Source of the DNA: Deltaproteobacteria bacterium
GTDB taxonomy: Bacteria > Desulfobacterota > GWC2-55-46
Reading direction: 5' to 3'
Length of the DNA stretch: 64,000 nt
NCBI GenBank assembly: GCA_020846435.1
Contig: JADLDY010000018.1
Location: 24,327 to 88,326, forward strand
This document shows positions 45,207-53,759 of this stretch, piece after piece. Numbering within the stretch: the stretch's first letter is position 1; each line of letters opens with the position of its first letter. The notes below the pieces were generated by a model, which worked only from the letters and a program-made list of their open reading frames with translations, was not told the DNA's origin and ran no database searches. Made by a program: the position numbers and the translations under genes.

Positions 45207-45631
45207 TGGGCTTTGAGACTGTCGCTGCCATAACAGGCAATATTGAGAACGCGTTGAAGAACGAAGGGCTCAACGTCGTCAGAAAGACTATCGACCTCAA
45301 GGGCTCGCTCCCCGCCGCCATGATGCCGCTCGCGCAGGTGTCGTTCAAGGGCGAGTCGTTTGAGAACACTTTCGGCGAGAGGCCGTCGCGCGCTGAGGCC
45401 GCCTTTGGTCTCAGGATCATAATCCCCGAGAGGCCGGAGAACCAGGAATTGCGCGAGGAGCAGATGTGGGCGCACCGCGCGAGAAAAGCTCTGACAGAAG
45501 AAGCCCTCAACGCAGGCGAGCTCGCTTCCTCAAAGCCGGTCATGAAGGTCATTTTTGAGGGCTTTGAGGTTGAAAGTAACGGCGGCTTTTCGAGGATAAC
45601 GATGGAAGTGAAGGCAAGGTACAGGGAATAG
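45206..45631 (+). CDS. tail terminator / neck protein candidate
   Basis: A 141-residue protein of mixed alpha/beta (ETVAAITGNIENALKNEGLNVV, then IKVIFEGFEVESNGGFSRITMEVKARYRE-like strands near the end), the pattern of small tail-completion proteins that cap the tail tube. Starts on the last base of the previous gene. Assignment by position and size. Confidence 0.5.
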   Translation: MGFETVAAITGNIENALKNEGLNVVRKTIDLKGSLPAAMMPLAQVSFKGESFENTFGERPSRAEAAFGLRIIIPERPENQELREEQMWAHRARKALTEEALNAGELASSKPVMKVIFEGFEVESNGGFSRITMEVKARYRE

Positions 45632-45650
45632 AGATGCTCAGGAGGCGTTG

Positions 45651-46739
45651 ATGTCAACTAACAGGCTCTACCTCGCGATCGGCGAGGAGGCGGCAAGGGG
45701 CGCGAAGGAATCAGGCACGGTCGGTTTTGTGCCGCTTCTGAACCCGGCGATACCGAAGATGGAATTCGACGACCGCAGGAGAAAGGAATTCAGGGGCGAG
45801 GAGTCGGTAAAAGGGGACGCGGCAATTGTCCGCATGGGGCAGAGGTGGAGCGCGTCTATCGAGACGCCCTTTTACACCGAGGCAGGCTCTTCAAAGGGGA
45901 TAATGGGCACTCTCCTGAAGCACTTCTTCGGAAGGAGTTCGTCGATACAGAACGGCGCGACAGGCCAGTATTGCCACATGATGAGCCCGGCTTCCGACCC
46001 ATTTTCAGAGGCCAATGTCGGCGGCAAGGGGCTGACATTGAACCTTAATATCAATGAGGGCGCGGCAGTTAAGAACTGGCCATACACCGGCGGCAGGGTC
46101 AAGTCCCTGTCCTTCGAGCAGGAGGCTGGCTCGGCCTTGAAGCTCACCGCAGAGCTCATCGGCCAGAAGAGGGAGGATGCTGAAGCTGAAATCGGCAATG
46201 CCGAGTTTAGCGCGGAGCCTTTGAGGTGCGACTGCAAGGGGCTCAGTATTTATACGGGGCCGGTGAACAGGACAGGCGTCGCGCCTGATTTCACGGCCTT
46301 CTCGTTCGAAGGCGCGACCAGGATAAGGCCTGACAAGGTGAGCGTGAAGATGGAGAACGGGCTTGAGGACTCGATGCGCCTCTCAGGCGTCGATTACCCT
46401 GACCGGTCAAGGGCAGGCCAGTACAAGGTCACGGCAGAGGTGACCATAGACTGGGAAGACCCGGCGAGCGGCTTTTCATCTGTCGCGGAGTTCAGGAGCT
46501 GGCTCGCTTCAGCTGGCTCGACCAATCTGTTTTTTCATTGGGACACCGGCGCTCAGGCAGGCACAGGGGATAACCACGCCCTTTTTATCGACCTGCCGAG
46601 GCTCGTCCGTGCAGGCGGCGAGCCTGAGTACAAGCACGACAAGGAGCCTGTCGTAACGCTCAGGTATGAGGGGCTCTACGACGCGTCTACCGGGTACATG
46701 GCGGCGGTCATGCTCGTGAACACGGCTCCATTGGTCTGA
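45651..46739 (+). CDS. phage major tail tube protein
   Basis: A 362-residue beta-rich protein. It begins STNRLYLAIGEEAARGAKESG and has the conserved arrangement of tail tube proteins (short strand blocks such as FVPLLNPAIPKMEFD and a long repeat-like second half TAEVTIDWEDPASGF). ATG 45651 has GGAGG 5 bases upstream; a TTG at 45648 also opens the frame. It is longer than the simplest tail tube proteins (about 150-250 residues), so a fused Ig-like or repeat domain may be present. Confidence 0.58.
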   Translation: MSTNRLYLAIGEEAARGAKESGTVGFVPLLNPAIPKMEFDDRRRKEFRGEESVKGDAAIVRMGQRWSASIETPFYTEAGSSKGIMGTLLKHFFGRSSSIQNGATGQYCHMMSPASDPFSEANVGGKGLTLNLNINEGAAVKNWPYTGGRVKSLSFEQEAGSALKLTAELIGQKREDAEAEIGNAEFSAEPLRCDCKGLSIYTGPVNRTGVAPDFTAFSFEGATRIRPDKVSVKMENGLEDSMRLSGVDYPDRSRAGQYKVTAEVTIDWEDPASGFSSVAEFRSWLASAGSTNLFFHWDTGAQAGTGDNHALFIDLPRLVRAGGEPEYKHDKEPVVTLRYEGLYDASTGYMAAVMLVNTAPLV

Positions 46740-46764
46740 TATAAAAACCTTTCATGGAGGACGG

Positions 46765-47139
46765 ATGGCCATCATCAGCTTTGACAAGGAATCAGTGCTC
46801 GACTACATACCCGAGTACGGCGGCAACAGGGAGAGCTCTGACCCGTGTGTCGTAAGTCTCAAGTTTGTGCCGTACTCGAGGGTGCAGGAGTACTCGAGGC
46901 TTCTGGCCGCGAGGACAAGGGGGGTAGCCGATGCCGTCAAGGTTGCGGAGCTCACTCAGCACGTCCAGAAAAAGCAGTTCGTCGAGAACGTCGAGGCAAT
47001 AAGCGGCTATTTTGTCGGTGAGAGAAAGGTTACCTCCCCCGCCGAGTTCTTCGAGACGGCCGACACGGACCTCGTTCTTGAAGTCATCGGCGCGATGGAG
47101 TCAACGGCCCGCCTTACAGGTGGACAGATAAAAAACTGA
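46765..47139 (+). CDS. tail assembly chaperone G (zero frame)
   Basis: A 124-residue acidic, helical protein without signal peptide, in the position of lambda-type gpG between tail tube and tape measure. Its last codons ATA AAA AAC TGA contain the slippery heptamer A_AAA_AAC (47130-47136) described separately, which makes a longer G-GT product possible. Chaperones of this pair coat the tape measure during tail assembly and are absent from the finished particle. Confidence 0.72.
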   Translation: MAIISFDKESVLDYIPEYGGNRESSDPCVVSLKFVPYSRVQEYSRLLAARTRGVADAVKVAELTQHVQKKQFVENVEAISGYFVGERKVTSPAEFFETADTDLVLEVIGAMESTARLTGGQIKN

Positions 47140-47180
47140 CGGCGGGCTTCCGCTGGTCTCTGAGAGGAAGCGGAAGCCCG
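47130..47180 (+). other. programmed -1 ribosomal frameshift signal of the tail chaperone
   Basis: Slippery heptamer A_AAA_AAC (47130-47136) ends one codon before the G stop TGA. After 6 bases a perfect 12-bp stem begins: CGGGCTTCCGCT (47143-47154) with AGCGGAAGCCCG (47169-47180), loop 14 bases. Both the X_XXY_YYZ site and a stem 5-8 bases downstream are the standard elements, and the -1 frame stays open for 132 codons to 47534. Confidence 0.88.
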
Positions 47181-47534
47181 TTTGCGTGCGCCGAGTGTTC
47201 TGAGCGGGATAAGATCGAGCGAAACTGCTCGAACTTCAAGGGGCTCTCGGAAGAGGCAAGGGCCGTCAGCGCGTATGACGGGCAGATAACAGGGGAGCTC
47301 GCCTCGAGGAAGTGCGCGAAGGTCATGAGCCTCGGTAATTTAAGGCTCTATGAATGCCCCTTGAGCTACATAACCGAGGAGACTTTCGAGATGATGAGAA
47401 TTGTCTTCATGATGGAAAGCTCGGGGAGGCCCTATCTGGGCGGCGGCCTTGCCGACCAGCCGTGCTGGGCAGTGGAGGCTTTTGAGATCTACCAGTTCGA
47501 GAGGACGAGGACAGGCAATGACAAAAATGGCTGA
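47136..47534 (+). CDS. T-region of the G-GT tail assembly chaperone (reached by -1 frameshift)
   Basis: The -1 frame from the slippery site runs 132 codons (LTAGFRWSLRGSG ... QFERTRTGNDKNG). An internal ATG at 47325 could give a short separate product, but it lies late and lacks a ribosome site of note. The region contains cysteines (FACAECSERDKIERNC) in a CxxC...C pattern possibly binding zinc. Together with the G part the fused chaperone has about 256 residues. It overlaps the tape measure start by 17 bases. Confidence 0.78.
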   Translation: MTAGFRWSLRGSGSPFACAECSERDKIERNCSNFKGLSEEARAVSAYDGQITGELASRKCAKVMSLGNLRLYECPLSYITEETFEMMRIVFMMESSGRPYLGGGLADQPCWAVEAFEIYQFERTRTGNDKNG

Positions 47535-48375
47535 ACGGAATTTCGACTCCGGCATGAAAGGCGCTGTGGCGGCGGCTGAGGACGGTCTGCTGAGGCTGAG
47601 CAATTTTTCGGTCTCTTCGACCCTCAAGTACACGACGAGCGTGAGCCGCGCATTCAATGAGCTGAAAAAAGACATTGAAAGGCTCGCGGACAGTTCGATT
47701 GTCAGCGCAGAGTACGGCGCTGACAGGGTCGAGAAGCTCAGGCAGGGGCACGTCGTCTATATGGAGGAGCGCGCGAGGCAGGCTTCTCAGGAGAGGGCTT
47801 TCGAAGAGGCCCGTTACAGTGATCTTGAAGAGCTCGACAGGTCGAGCTGGGCCATAAGGGCGGGTCACGCCGAAGCTGGCGCGGCCATGATGTCCAATAC
47901 GTTCCAGAACCTGTTCGTTGCTACAGGCAGCAAACACAGGGCGATGTTTGAGGCCATGAAGGCGTTTGCCGTGGCTGAGACGGTTATACAGACGTACAGG
48001 GCGGCGCAGGGCGCGTACGCCTCTCTCTCCCCGATACCAGTTGTCGGACCCGCTCTCGGAGCGGCGGCCGCGGCGGCCGCTATTGCGGCCGGGCTGGCAA
48101 GGGTCGAGCAGATAAGGAGCACGGGTCCGGGAGGCGCCACCGGTACCATAAGCGCGTCAGGCAGGGCTAACCCTCAGTACTCTGGAGGCTCCCCTGGAGC
48201 GTACCCCGCGCCTTCGAGGTTGGAGGACGCCAGGCCGTCGCAGTACATAACGGTGCAGATATATAATCCGCTCTCTGAGCAGAACTGGCAGAAGATAGTC
48301 GAAGACAATATCGTTCCAGCGTTGAGGGATGCCGGCGACCGGAACATCGCCGTGAATATGATCAAAATGGTTTGA
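47518..48375 (+). CDS. tail tape measure protein (short)
   Basis: A 285-residue helical protein; ATG 47518 with GAGG about 7 bases upstream. The first about 160 residues are charged coiled coil; a hydrophobic Ala-rich segment (PVVGPALGAAAAAAAIAAGLARVEQIR, residues 180-207) resembles the membrane-penetration region of tape measure proteins. A Gly/Pro-rich tail follows. Tape measure length sets tail length; 285 residues would correspond to roughly 40 nm by the common 1.5 A per residue rule, a very short siphovirus-type tail. The position after the chaperones supports the call. Confidence 0.68.
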   Translation: MTKMAERNFDSGMKGAVAAAEDGLLRLSNFSVSSTLKYTTSVSRAFNELKKDIERLADSSIVSAEYGADRVEKLRQGHVVYMEERARQASQERAFEEARYSDLEELDRSSWAIRAGHAEAGAAMMSNTFQNLFVATGSKHRAMFEAMKAFAVAETVIQTYRAAQGAYASLSPIPVVGPALGAAAAAAAIAAGLARVEQIRSTGPGGATGTISASGRANPQYSGGSPGAYPAPSRLEDARPSQYITVQIYNPLSEQNWQKIVEDNIVPALRDAGDRNIAVNMIKMV

Positions 48376-48388
48376 CGGGGCAGGCAAG

Positions 48389-49162
48389 ATGGCTGACTGG
48401 GCAAAGATAAAATTCTACTGGAAGTCTATTTTAGGCGCACAGGGCTGCGCGCTCACGGCCAGCTCGACCTTTGAGCGCACGAGTATCGCCAATATCCACA
48501 GCATGCTCGAGACAAATCTGTGGCAGGCGGACACCAGCCAGGGGCCGCACCATATAACGTTCGACTCTGGAGCTGGTAGCGCGCGAGGGGCCGATTATCT
48601 GGCAGTCGCGGGCCACAACTTCAACTCGTCCGGCGCGTCTGTGAAATTGCAGTACTCAACTGACGCAGTTTTTTATGAAGACGCTTTTACTGCTTTTACT
48701 CCGGCTTCTGACAGGGCTTTTGTAAAAGAGTTCACTTGTCCGGGAGAGTTCAGGTACTGGAGGGTCATCCTTGAGAATACGGCTGCAGAGCCCTTTATCT
48801 ATATTTGCGGTTTGGGGACAAGGACCGAGCTTGATTATGCCAGCGCTTCTTTTGACCCCAATGAGCAGGAGGTCAAGGGCGCTGTCAACCTGAGCCACGG
48901 CGGCTACCTCGCCGGAGCGCACTCAAGGCATATTGAGAGGTCGATGACCATAAGGTTTGATGACGCTGACGAGGCGCTTTACGCTAAGGTGGCTGAGTGG
49001 TGGGAAGGGAACAGGGGCGCTAATTTTTTTGTCGCGTGGGAGAGCGCGAATCACCCTGAAGAGGTATTCCTGATGAGGCCGGAGGCGAGGTTTTCAAACC
49101 CGCTCAAAGCAGGAGGCGGAGCCAGGGATATAGTTCTATCACTTGCTGGAAGGAAGGAGTAG
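48389..49162 (+). CDS. distal tail-like protein with carbohydrate-binding-like fold
   Basis: A 257-residue beta-sandwich-like protein. The middle (YLAVAGHNFNSSGASVKLQYSTD, residues 70-92, and FRYWRVILENTA) resembles galactose-binding or discoidin-like domains; the C-terminal part has a second small beta domain. In the position of distal tail (Dit) proteins after the tape measure. Family call is tentative. Confidence 0.5.
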   Translation: MADWAKIKFYWKSILGAQGCALTASSTFERTSIANIHSMLETNLWQADTSQGPHHITFDSGAGSARGADYLAVAGHNFNSSGASVKLQYSTDAVFYEDAFTAFTPASDRAFVKEFTCPGEFRYWRVILENTAAEPFIYICGLGTRTELDYASASFDPNEQEVKGAVNLSHGGYLAGAHSRHIERSMTIRFDDADEALYAKVAEWWEGNRGANFFVAWESANHPEEVFLMRPEARFSNPLKAGGGARDIVLSLAGRKE

Positions 49163-49175
49163 GACAAGAGCCGAT

Positions 49176-50588
49176 ATGACAGACCTCAGGATACAATTCA
49201 GCGAAGAGATGGTCGGGGCGGGACATCCGGTAAAGGCCGATACACTGAACCGTCTCGCCCTTGCCGAGCACAACAGCGACGGCACGCACCCCTATAACCT
49301 GACCGGTTACAAGGAGCTTGACCTCAGAGAGTTCCTGCCCGTTGGCTTCGTGACAGACGGCTCTGACGATTACTCTGTAGAGCTGCAGGAGTGCATCACG
49401 AACGGGAAGCGGATCTACCTGCCGGCCGGGACATGGCTCTGCGAGAACCTCAATGTCAGAGGTTATCGCAATATCCGTGGCGCGGGACGCGGGAACACGG
49501 TCTTGAGAATACCCGCTGCTTCCACAAACTTTCTCATCAACAGCTCTGACGGGGCAACAGGTGACTGGCTTCCGTACTCGTCCATAACCGACCTCTCGAT
49601 AGACGGCAACAGTTCGACCTCAGCCCTCGGAGGAATATACGCCGAGTTCGTGACCCAGTGGCTCTTCGAGCGCATCTCGATGTACGGCTTCTACAATCCC
49701 GCGGCCGTCGGCCTGTGGCTCAACCACGCCTACCAGACAGCCATTCGGGACTGCTATGTCCGCATGGGCTCGACAGGGGCAGGGAAAAAAGGAGAGGCCT
49801 GCTTCAAGGTCGGGGCAACGACAGCAGACCCGGTACACACGACCCATCTCACTTTCGACAACTGCCTCGCCCAGTACTCCGGCACTGGCTTTCTCTTCGC
49901 GGCCATGGGCAACAGGGGCGGCAACATGACAGTGAGGGAGTGCGCCGCAGGCAACCACGACTACGGCGTGAGGATACAGGACTTTTACAGGGAGGTACTG
50001 ATCGAGAACTCCCTCATCGAAAACACCTCTGTCAACGGAGTAAGGGCGACGACCGCTACCGCCTACAATATCCACAACGTGAAGCTCGAAGAGCTGACCA
50101 TGTACGAAAACACCATAGCGGTCTACGCAGATAACGTTGACGGCCTGGGCATGGACAAGCTCCGGTTCGTGGGCGACGACGCCGGAGGGCATACGGCGTT
50201 CAGCCTCTCAAACGTCAAGAGGGTGGATCTCGGCACTTACAATGTCGAGGCCACGGCCTATGACGCCATAGCAGCCTCTGGCACAGTAGACCCCAGGGTC
50301 TCCATGCTTGTGTTGAACGACACCACTCCGACAGTCAGCGTGGGCGGCAGGAGGCATGTTTTTAAGACCCAATCGACCTTCGCCACGACCATTACCGCCT
50401 TCGATGACGGGGTCGCCGGTCAGGAGATAACAGTGATCTTCAATGACGCCAATACGACAATCGACTTCACCGGGACGAATCTCAAGGGCAACGGAGGCGT
50501 GGACTTCGCCGGCGCTCCTGGAGACGTTATGACAGGGGTTTTCGACGGTATTGACTGGCACTTCCAGGTGCACGACAACACGCCCTGA
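49176..50588 (+). CDS. tail spike-like parallel beta-helix protein
   Basis: A 470-residue protein with pectate-lyase-type right-handed beta-helix repeats, for example the rungs around residues 85-330 (ISMYGFYNPAAVGLWLNHAY, LTFDNCLAQYSGTGFLFA, VLIENSLIENTSVNGVRA). The first 70 residues include HNSDGTHPYNLTGYKEL, an attachment-type motif used by phage tail spikes and pyocin fibres. It likely recognises or cuts a surface polysaccharide. ATG 49176 follows the previous stop by 13 bases. Confidence 0.68.
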   Translation: MTDLRIQFSEEMVGAGHPVKADTLNRLALAEHNSDGTHPYNLTGYKELDLREFLPVGFVTDGSDDYSVELQECITNGKRIYLPAGTWLCENLNVRGYRNIRGAGRGNTVLRIPAASTNFLINSSDGATGDWLPYSSITDLSIDGNSSTSALGGIYAEFVTQWLFERISMYGFYNPAAVGLWLNHAYQTAIRDCYVRMGSTGAGKKGEACFKVGATTADPVHTTHLTFDNCLAQYSGTGFLFAAMGNRGGNMTVRECAAGNHDYGVRIQDFYREVLIENSLIENTSVNGVRATTATAYNIHNVKLEELTMYENTIAVYADNVDGLGMDKLRFVGDDAGGHTAFSLSNVKRVDLGTYNVEATAYDAIAASGTVDPRVSMLVLNDTTPTVSVGGRRHVFKTQSTFATTITAFDDGVAGQEITVIFNDANTTIDFTGTNLKGNGGVDFAGAPGDVMTGVFDGIDWHFQVHDNTP

Positions 50589-50639
50589 GACTGTTGATCG
50601 AGTGAGAGTTGCTCTAAAGCTTTTACGGAGAAAAAGACT

Positions 50640-51596
50640 GTGATGACCCTTAGCCCGAGATTCCTCGCTGAGCTTGGAAAATGCTCAAACATGTCGAACG
50701 TGGTAGTCGAGTTCGAACTTGACAGCGGGGCTGCAAGGTTCGGCTTTCATGGAAGGAACTCTCTTCCAGCGTCTTACTTCAGGGCTGACGGGACCTGCCG
50801 CGCCGACGGCTATTGGCGCGCCTCAGGTTCAGATGAGCTCCCGCTTGTAGTGCCGGCGCTCAAATCCGTCTCTTCCCTCCAGAACAGGATCGACGTGCGC
50901 TCAGGCTATACCACGAGGGGGCAGTTCACGCTGGTGATAACCGGGCGGGAGAATTTCGCGCCGATGATAAGGGACGAGTACCTCAAGAACAGGCGCGTAA
51001 CGAGGCGGGACGGCTTTATCGCCAGTGGCTTTACCTGGGCTGATTACGCGCCGACCTTCACCGGCAAGGTCCTTGACTGGTCCAGGAAAGGGGATGACCT
51101 CACGGTCGTTGTCGCTGACGACCTCAAGGAAGCTTCCGCTAAGATACCGCCTGAGACCGAGACAAGGACCGCGTATATCGAATACAAGGCTATGAACCCG
51201 GCAGACATCATGGCTGACATCATAGTTTCCAAGCTCGGCATCGACGCTTCTCTGGTCGACCTTGATTCTTTCGCCGTGGAAAGGGACCGCTGGCTCGGGA
51301 ACTGGAAGTTCGACAGGGTGCTCACAGAGCCGATGGAAGCAAACCAGTTCCTTAACGAGCTCCAGGTGGAGTCCAACTCTTTTATCGTCCACGACGGCGA
51401 GAGGATCAGTTTCAAGGTCTTTGCCCCTCCGGCGCCGGGGCAGGCGGTTGATGAATGGACCGACAGGACATTCCTGAAGGACTCCTTTGCCATGAAGGCC
51501 GGCTACCGGGAGGGTTTCTGCACAGGGTGGTCGTCTATTACGACTACGATGAGTCAGGTTCTGATAGGGAGGCAAACTTCGAGTCCGCCGTCATAG
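50640..51596 (+). CDS. tail hub-like protein, N-terminal part (frame broken at 51512)
   Basis: About 318 residues in the zero frame; the coherent part ends near 51518 (residue 293) and the remaining 25 residues before the stop are of different character. The N-terminal half is beta-rich and shows tail-hub-like patterns (FGFHGRNSLPASYF, DWADYAPTFTGKVLDW-type). GTG 50640 has GGAG 9 bases upstream. The natural continuation is the -1 frame described in the next entry, so I see one gene of about 571 residues in which a base is missing or a frameshift operates. Confidence 0.62.
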   Translation: MMTLSPRFLAELGKCSNMSNVVVEFELDSGAARFGFHGRNSLPASYFRADGTCRADGYWRASGSDELPLVVPALKSVSSLQNRIDVRSGYTTRGQFTLVITGRENFAPMIRDEYLKNRRVTRRDGFIASGFTWADYAPTFTGKVLDWSRKGDDLTVVVADDLKEASAKIPPETETRTAYIEYKAMNPADIMADIIVSKLGIDASLVDLDSFAVERDRWLGNWKFDRVLTEPMEANQFLNELQVESNSFIVHDGERISFKVFAPPAPGQAVDEWTDRTFLKDSFAMKAGYREGFCTGWSSITTTMSQVLIGRQTSSPPS

Positions 51597-52354
51597 CGGT
51601 CGACGCCGCCTCCCAAAGCCCTCTCCAGTGGAATGAGGCTTCGACGAGGACGATAAAGAGCAGGTGGATAAGGTCGCGTACTTTCATTGAGGACCCGGTG
51701 ATCGAAGGGATAAAGGTCTATCATGTCTCGATGGCGAACGGAGTTGGCGCAGGCGCGCTTTCGTTCGACAGCGCCTCGATGAGCCTTACCTGGGCTTCTC
51801 CGTCAGGCTCTCCCGGAGAGGCTGTCAGGCTCACCAGAGACGGCAGGTACCAGGTCTTTGACGCGGATGCCAACAGGTTTGTAAGGGTGCTGGTGGACAC
51901 CACCGGCCTGCCAGCGGCGAATGCCTCGACTGCGGTCGGCATAACCGATATGGGCGGCGTCATCCACGCCTCGACCCTCGCGGAAAAGCTCCTCAACCGT
52001 TACAGGGACCCTGTCGCGACCATGAGCTTCGACGTTGACATAAACTGCATGGCCTCAGGCACGAGCTTCATGAAGCCGACCGACATTAAGGACCTGACGA
52101 CTGACGAGGCGTGCGGCAAAGGGATCTCAGGCTGGGTGAAGAACAGGATCATGCTGACGAGCGTGCGGCCTGATTTCGCTTCAGGCACAGTGTCGGTTGA
52201 AGGCGTCGAGACGAAGATGTCGAGGCGGTATGGCTTCATAGCGCCTGTCGGGCTGGGCGACTATGGCGGGGCTTCGTCTGCCCAGAGGGCTTACGCCTTC
52301 ATCGGGGACGGCTCCAACCTCACAGGCGGAGCGGACGGATATCATATCTGGTAA
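51518..52354 (+). CDS. tail hub-like protein, C-terminal part (-1 frame)
   Basis: 278 residues in the -1 frame (HRVVVYYDYDESGSDREAN onward) that continue the preceding protein without loss of sense; the frame itself is open further upstream but is a shadow there. A beta-rich tail end with VEGVETKMSRRYGFIAPVG. The junction heptamer G_GGT_TTC (51512-51518) fits X_XXY_YYZ and a small 5-bp hairpin follows, but the stem is weak. A single missing G in the run would give the same result. Left open between recoding, mutation and assembly error. Confidence 0.6.
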   Translation: MHRVVVYYDYDESGSDREANFESAVIAVDAASQSPLQWNEASTRTIKSRWIRSRTFIEDPVIEGIKVYHVSMANGVGAGALSFDSASMSLTWASPSGSPGEAVRLTRDGRYQVFDADANRFVRVLVDTTGLPAANASTAVGITDMGGVIHASTLAEKLLNRYRDPVATMSFDVDINCMASGTSFMKPTDIKDLTTDEACGKGISGWVKNRIMLTSVRPDFASGTVSVEGVETKMSRRYGFIAPVGLGDYGGASSAQRAYAFIGDGSNLTGGADGYHIW

Positions 52355-52363
52355 GGAGGACTC

Positions 52364-52816
52364 ATGGCGGCGCCGACATTTTCATGGAACGACATTACAT
52401 CAGCGCAGACTGACGCTGAAAGCCCGATCGACACGACCCTCATGGAGGGGGTCAGGAGAAACCTTGTTCACCTCAAGGAGTGGCTCGGCGGCGGCTTCAC
52501 TCCGGAGGTCGATCACGACCATGACGGCATAAACAGCAAAAGCGTATTGCTCGCTGACGCTGTCGTTACTGTCGCCAAGCTCAAGTGCGCGAGGGGCTCT
52601 TTCGGGGCCTCGACCGGCGGCACCTTTTATGTCCCTGTCGCAAGGTACTCGCACCTGCCGAGTATTAACAAGACCGGCTCCACCTATGCCGTACAGCTTC
52701 TGCTTGAGACGCGCCAGTTCCTTTCCACTTCAGGCGAGGCCTGTGAGGTCAGCGTACAGGTGCAGGTCGACAACAGCGAATATTTCTGCGTTTACTGGGA
52801 CTACCACGCCAATTAG
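52364..52816 (+). CDS. tail fibre or appendage-like protein
   Basis: A 150-residue protein. The N-terminal segment up to about 50 (DHDHDGINSKSV) carries a short His/Asp motif seen at the junction of phage fibre modules; the C-terminal half is beta-rich (VAVQLLLETRQF, VSVQVQVDNSEYFCVYWDYH). GGAGGACTC precedes the ATG. Probably a small receptor or fibre component; no firm family. Confidence 0.5.
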   Translation: MAAPTFSWNDITSAQTDAESPIDTTLMEGVRRNLVHLKEWLGGGFTPEVDHDHDGINSKSVLLADAVVTVAKLKCARGSFGASTGGTFYVPVARYSHLPSINKTGSTYAVQLLLETRQFLSTSGEACEVSVQVQVDNSEYFCVYWDYHAN

Positions 52817-52827
52817 GAGGCAATGGA

Positions 52828-53163
52828 ATGTACATAGAGGTTCTTCACGACAACTCCGGCAAAATAAAGGCCTGCTACTGCTCGGACACTCTCCCGACTG
52901 ACCCGGCCTCGCCTATTCTCGCTTTCACTGGCATACCGCAGGGGCTCAGCCATGCGAGGCTCAATATCGACACTCTCACTGCCATCGAGATAGAAAACGG
53001 GAGCGTCCCGAAGGCGGTAATAGACCAGGCAACGGGTCAGGCCAGGATAGAGGAGGCGGACAGAACCAGGTTTGTCATGGACAACTTCGAGGCCGACCTT
53101 ACGCTCTCCGTTATCGTCTCGGGCGTGAGCTTCGTCGGCGTGAGGAGAAAGGCGCAGCCATGA
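52828..53163 (+). CDS. phage-type protein of unknown function
   Basis: A 111-residue soluble protein with strand-forming segments and a hydrophobic C-terminal strand (LTLSVIVSGVSFVGV). It has four bases of overlap with the next gene. Placed between fibre-like and lysis genes. Not recognised. Confidence 0.5.
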   Translation: MYIEVLHDNSGKIKACYCSDTLPTDPASPILAFTGIPQGLSHARLNIDTLTAIEIENGSVPKAVIDQATGQARIEEADRTRFVMDNFEADLTLSVIVSGVSFVGVRRKAQP

Positions 53164-53387
53164 CTGAGATGAAGGAAGCCGAGCAGGTCGCTGACATGAT
53201 AGCGGAAAGGCTCACCGCGAGGTTTGGAGCTTGCTCTTTTACAAGGGCTGAGCAGGAGGCTGTAAAGGACCTCTTGAGGACCAAGAGGAACGCGGTGAGG
53301 GCTTTTCTGTGGATATGCGGAGCTGTGATGCTCTGGGTGCTCAAAGACGTCTATGTCTATCTGGCCAGCCATCTGGCGCTCAAATAG
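53160..53387 (+). CDS. small single-helix membrane protein next to lysis genes
   Basis: A 75-residue protein with an acidic/basic N-terminal helix (about 1-45) and one membrane helix (about 46-68, ending YVYLASHL). It lies four bases into the previous gene and 9 bases before the endolysin. The position is typical of spanins or accessory holins, but only one hydrophobic helix is seen. Unassigned. Confidence 0.5.
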   Translation: MTEMKEAEQVADMIAERLTARFGACSFTRAEQEAVKDLLRTKRNAVRAFLWICGAVMLWVLKDVYVYLASHLALK

Positions 53388-53396
53388 GAGGTAAAA

Positions 53397-53756
53397 GTGA
53401 ACCTTTCGGAGACGCAGAGGAGGTTTCCGCTCATGGTCGCCGAGCTCATAAGGCGCTCTTACGCGGGAGGCTTTGAGCTTACTTTCGGCGAGGCGTTCAG
53501 GACAGAAGAACAGCAGAGGCTCTATGTGCGCTCAGGCAGGAGCCGGACCATGAGCTCTCTTCACATGAGGAGGCTCGCTGTTGACTTCAACCTGTTCAAG
53601 GACGGCGAGTACATCTCCGACGGCGGCCTTTACAGGCCGATAGGCGAGATATGGGAGTCGATCGGCGGCCGGTGGGGCGGCCGGTTTGGCGTCGACCCGG
53701 CGGAGTATTCGAAAAAGACCGGCTGGGACGCGAACCATTTCGAGTGCATGGAGTGA
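53397..53756 (+). CDS. M15-family peptidoglycan peptidase (endolysin)
   Basis: A 119-residue protein with the zinc-peptidase motif SLHMRRLAVDFN (SxHxxxxAxD) near residue 49 and the final WDANHFE. M15 endolysins cut D-Ala- or L-Ala-linked peptide bonds in the cell wall. GTG start at 53397 after GGAGGTAAAA. Located with a holin downstream, it forms the lysis module. Confidence 0.82.
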   Translation: MNLSETQRRFPLMVAELIRRSYAGGFELTFGEAFRTEEQQRLYVRSGRSRTMSSLHMRRLAVDFNLFKDGEYISDGGLYRPIGEIWESIGGRWGGRFGVDPAEYSKKTGWDANHFECME

Positions 53757-53759
53757 TGC

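Noticed and set aside
47325..47534. Independent 69-codon gene in the chaperone region
   Set aside because: The frame is open far upstream to the slippery site, so it is the T-region of the frameshifted chaperone.
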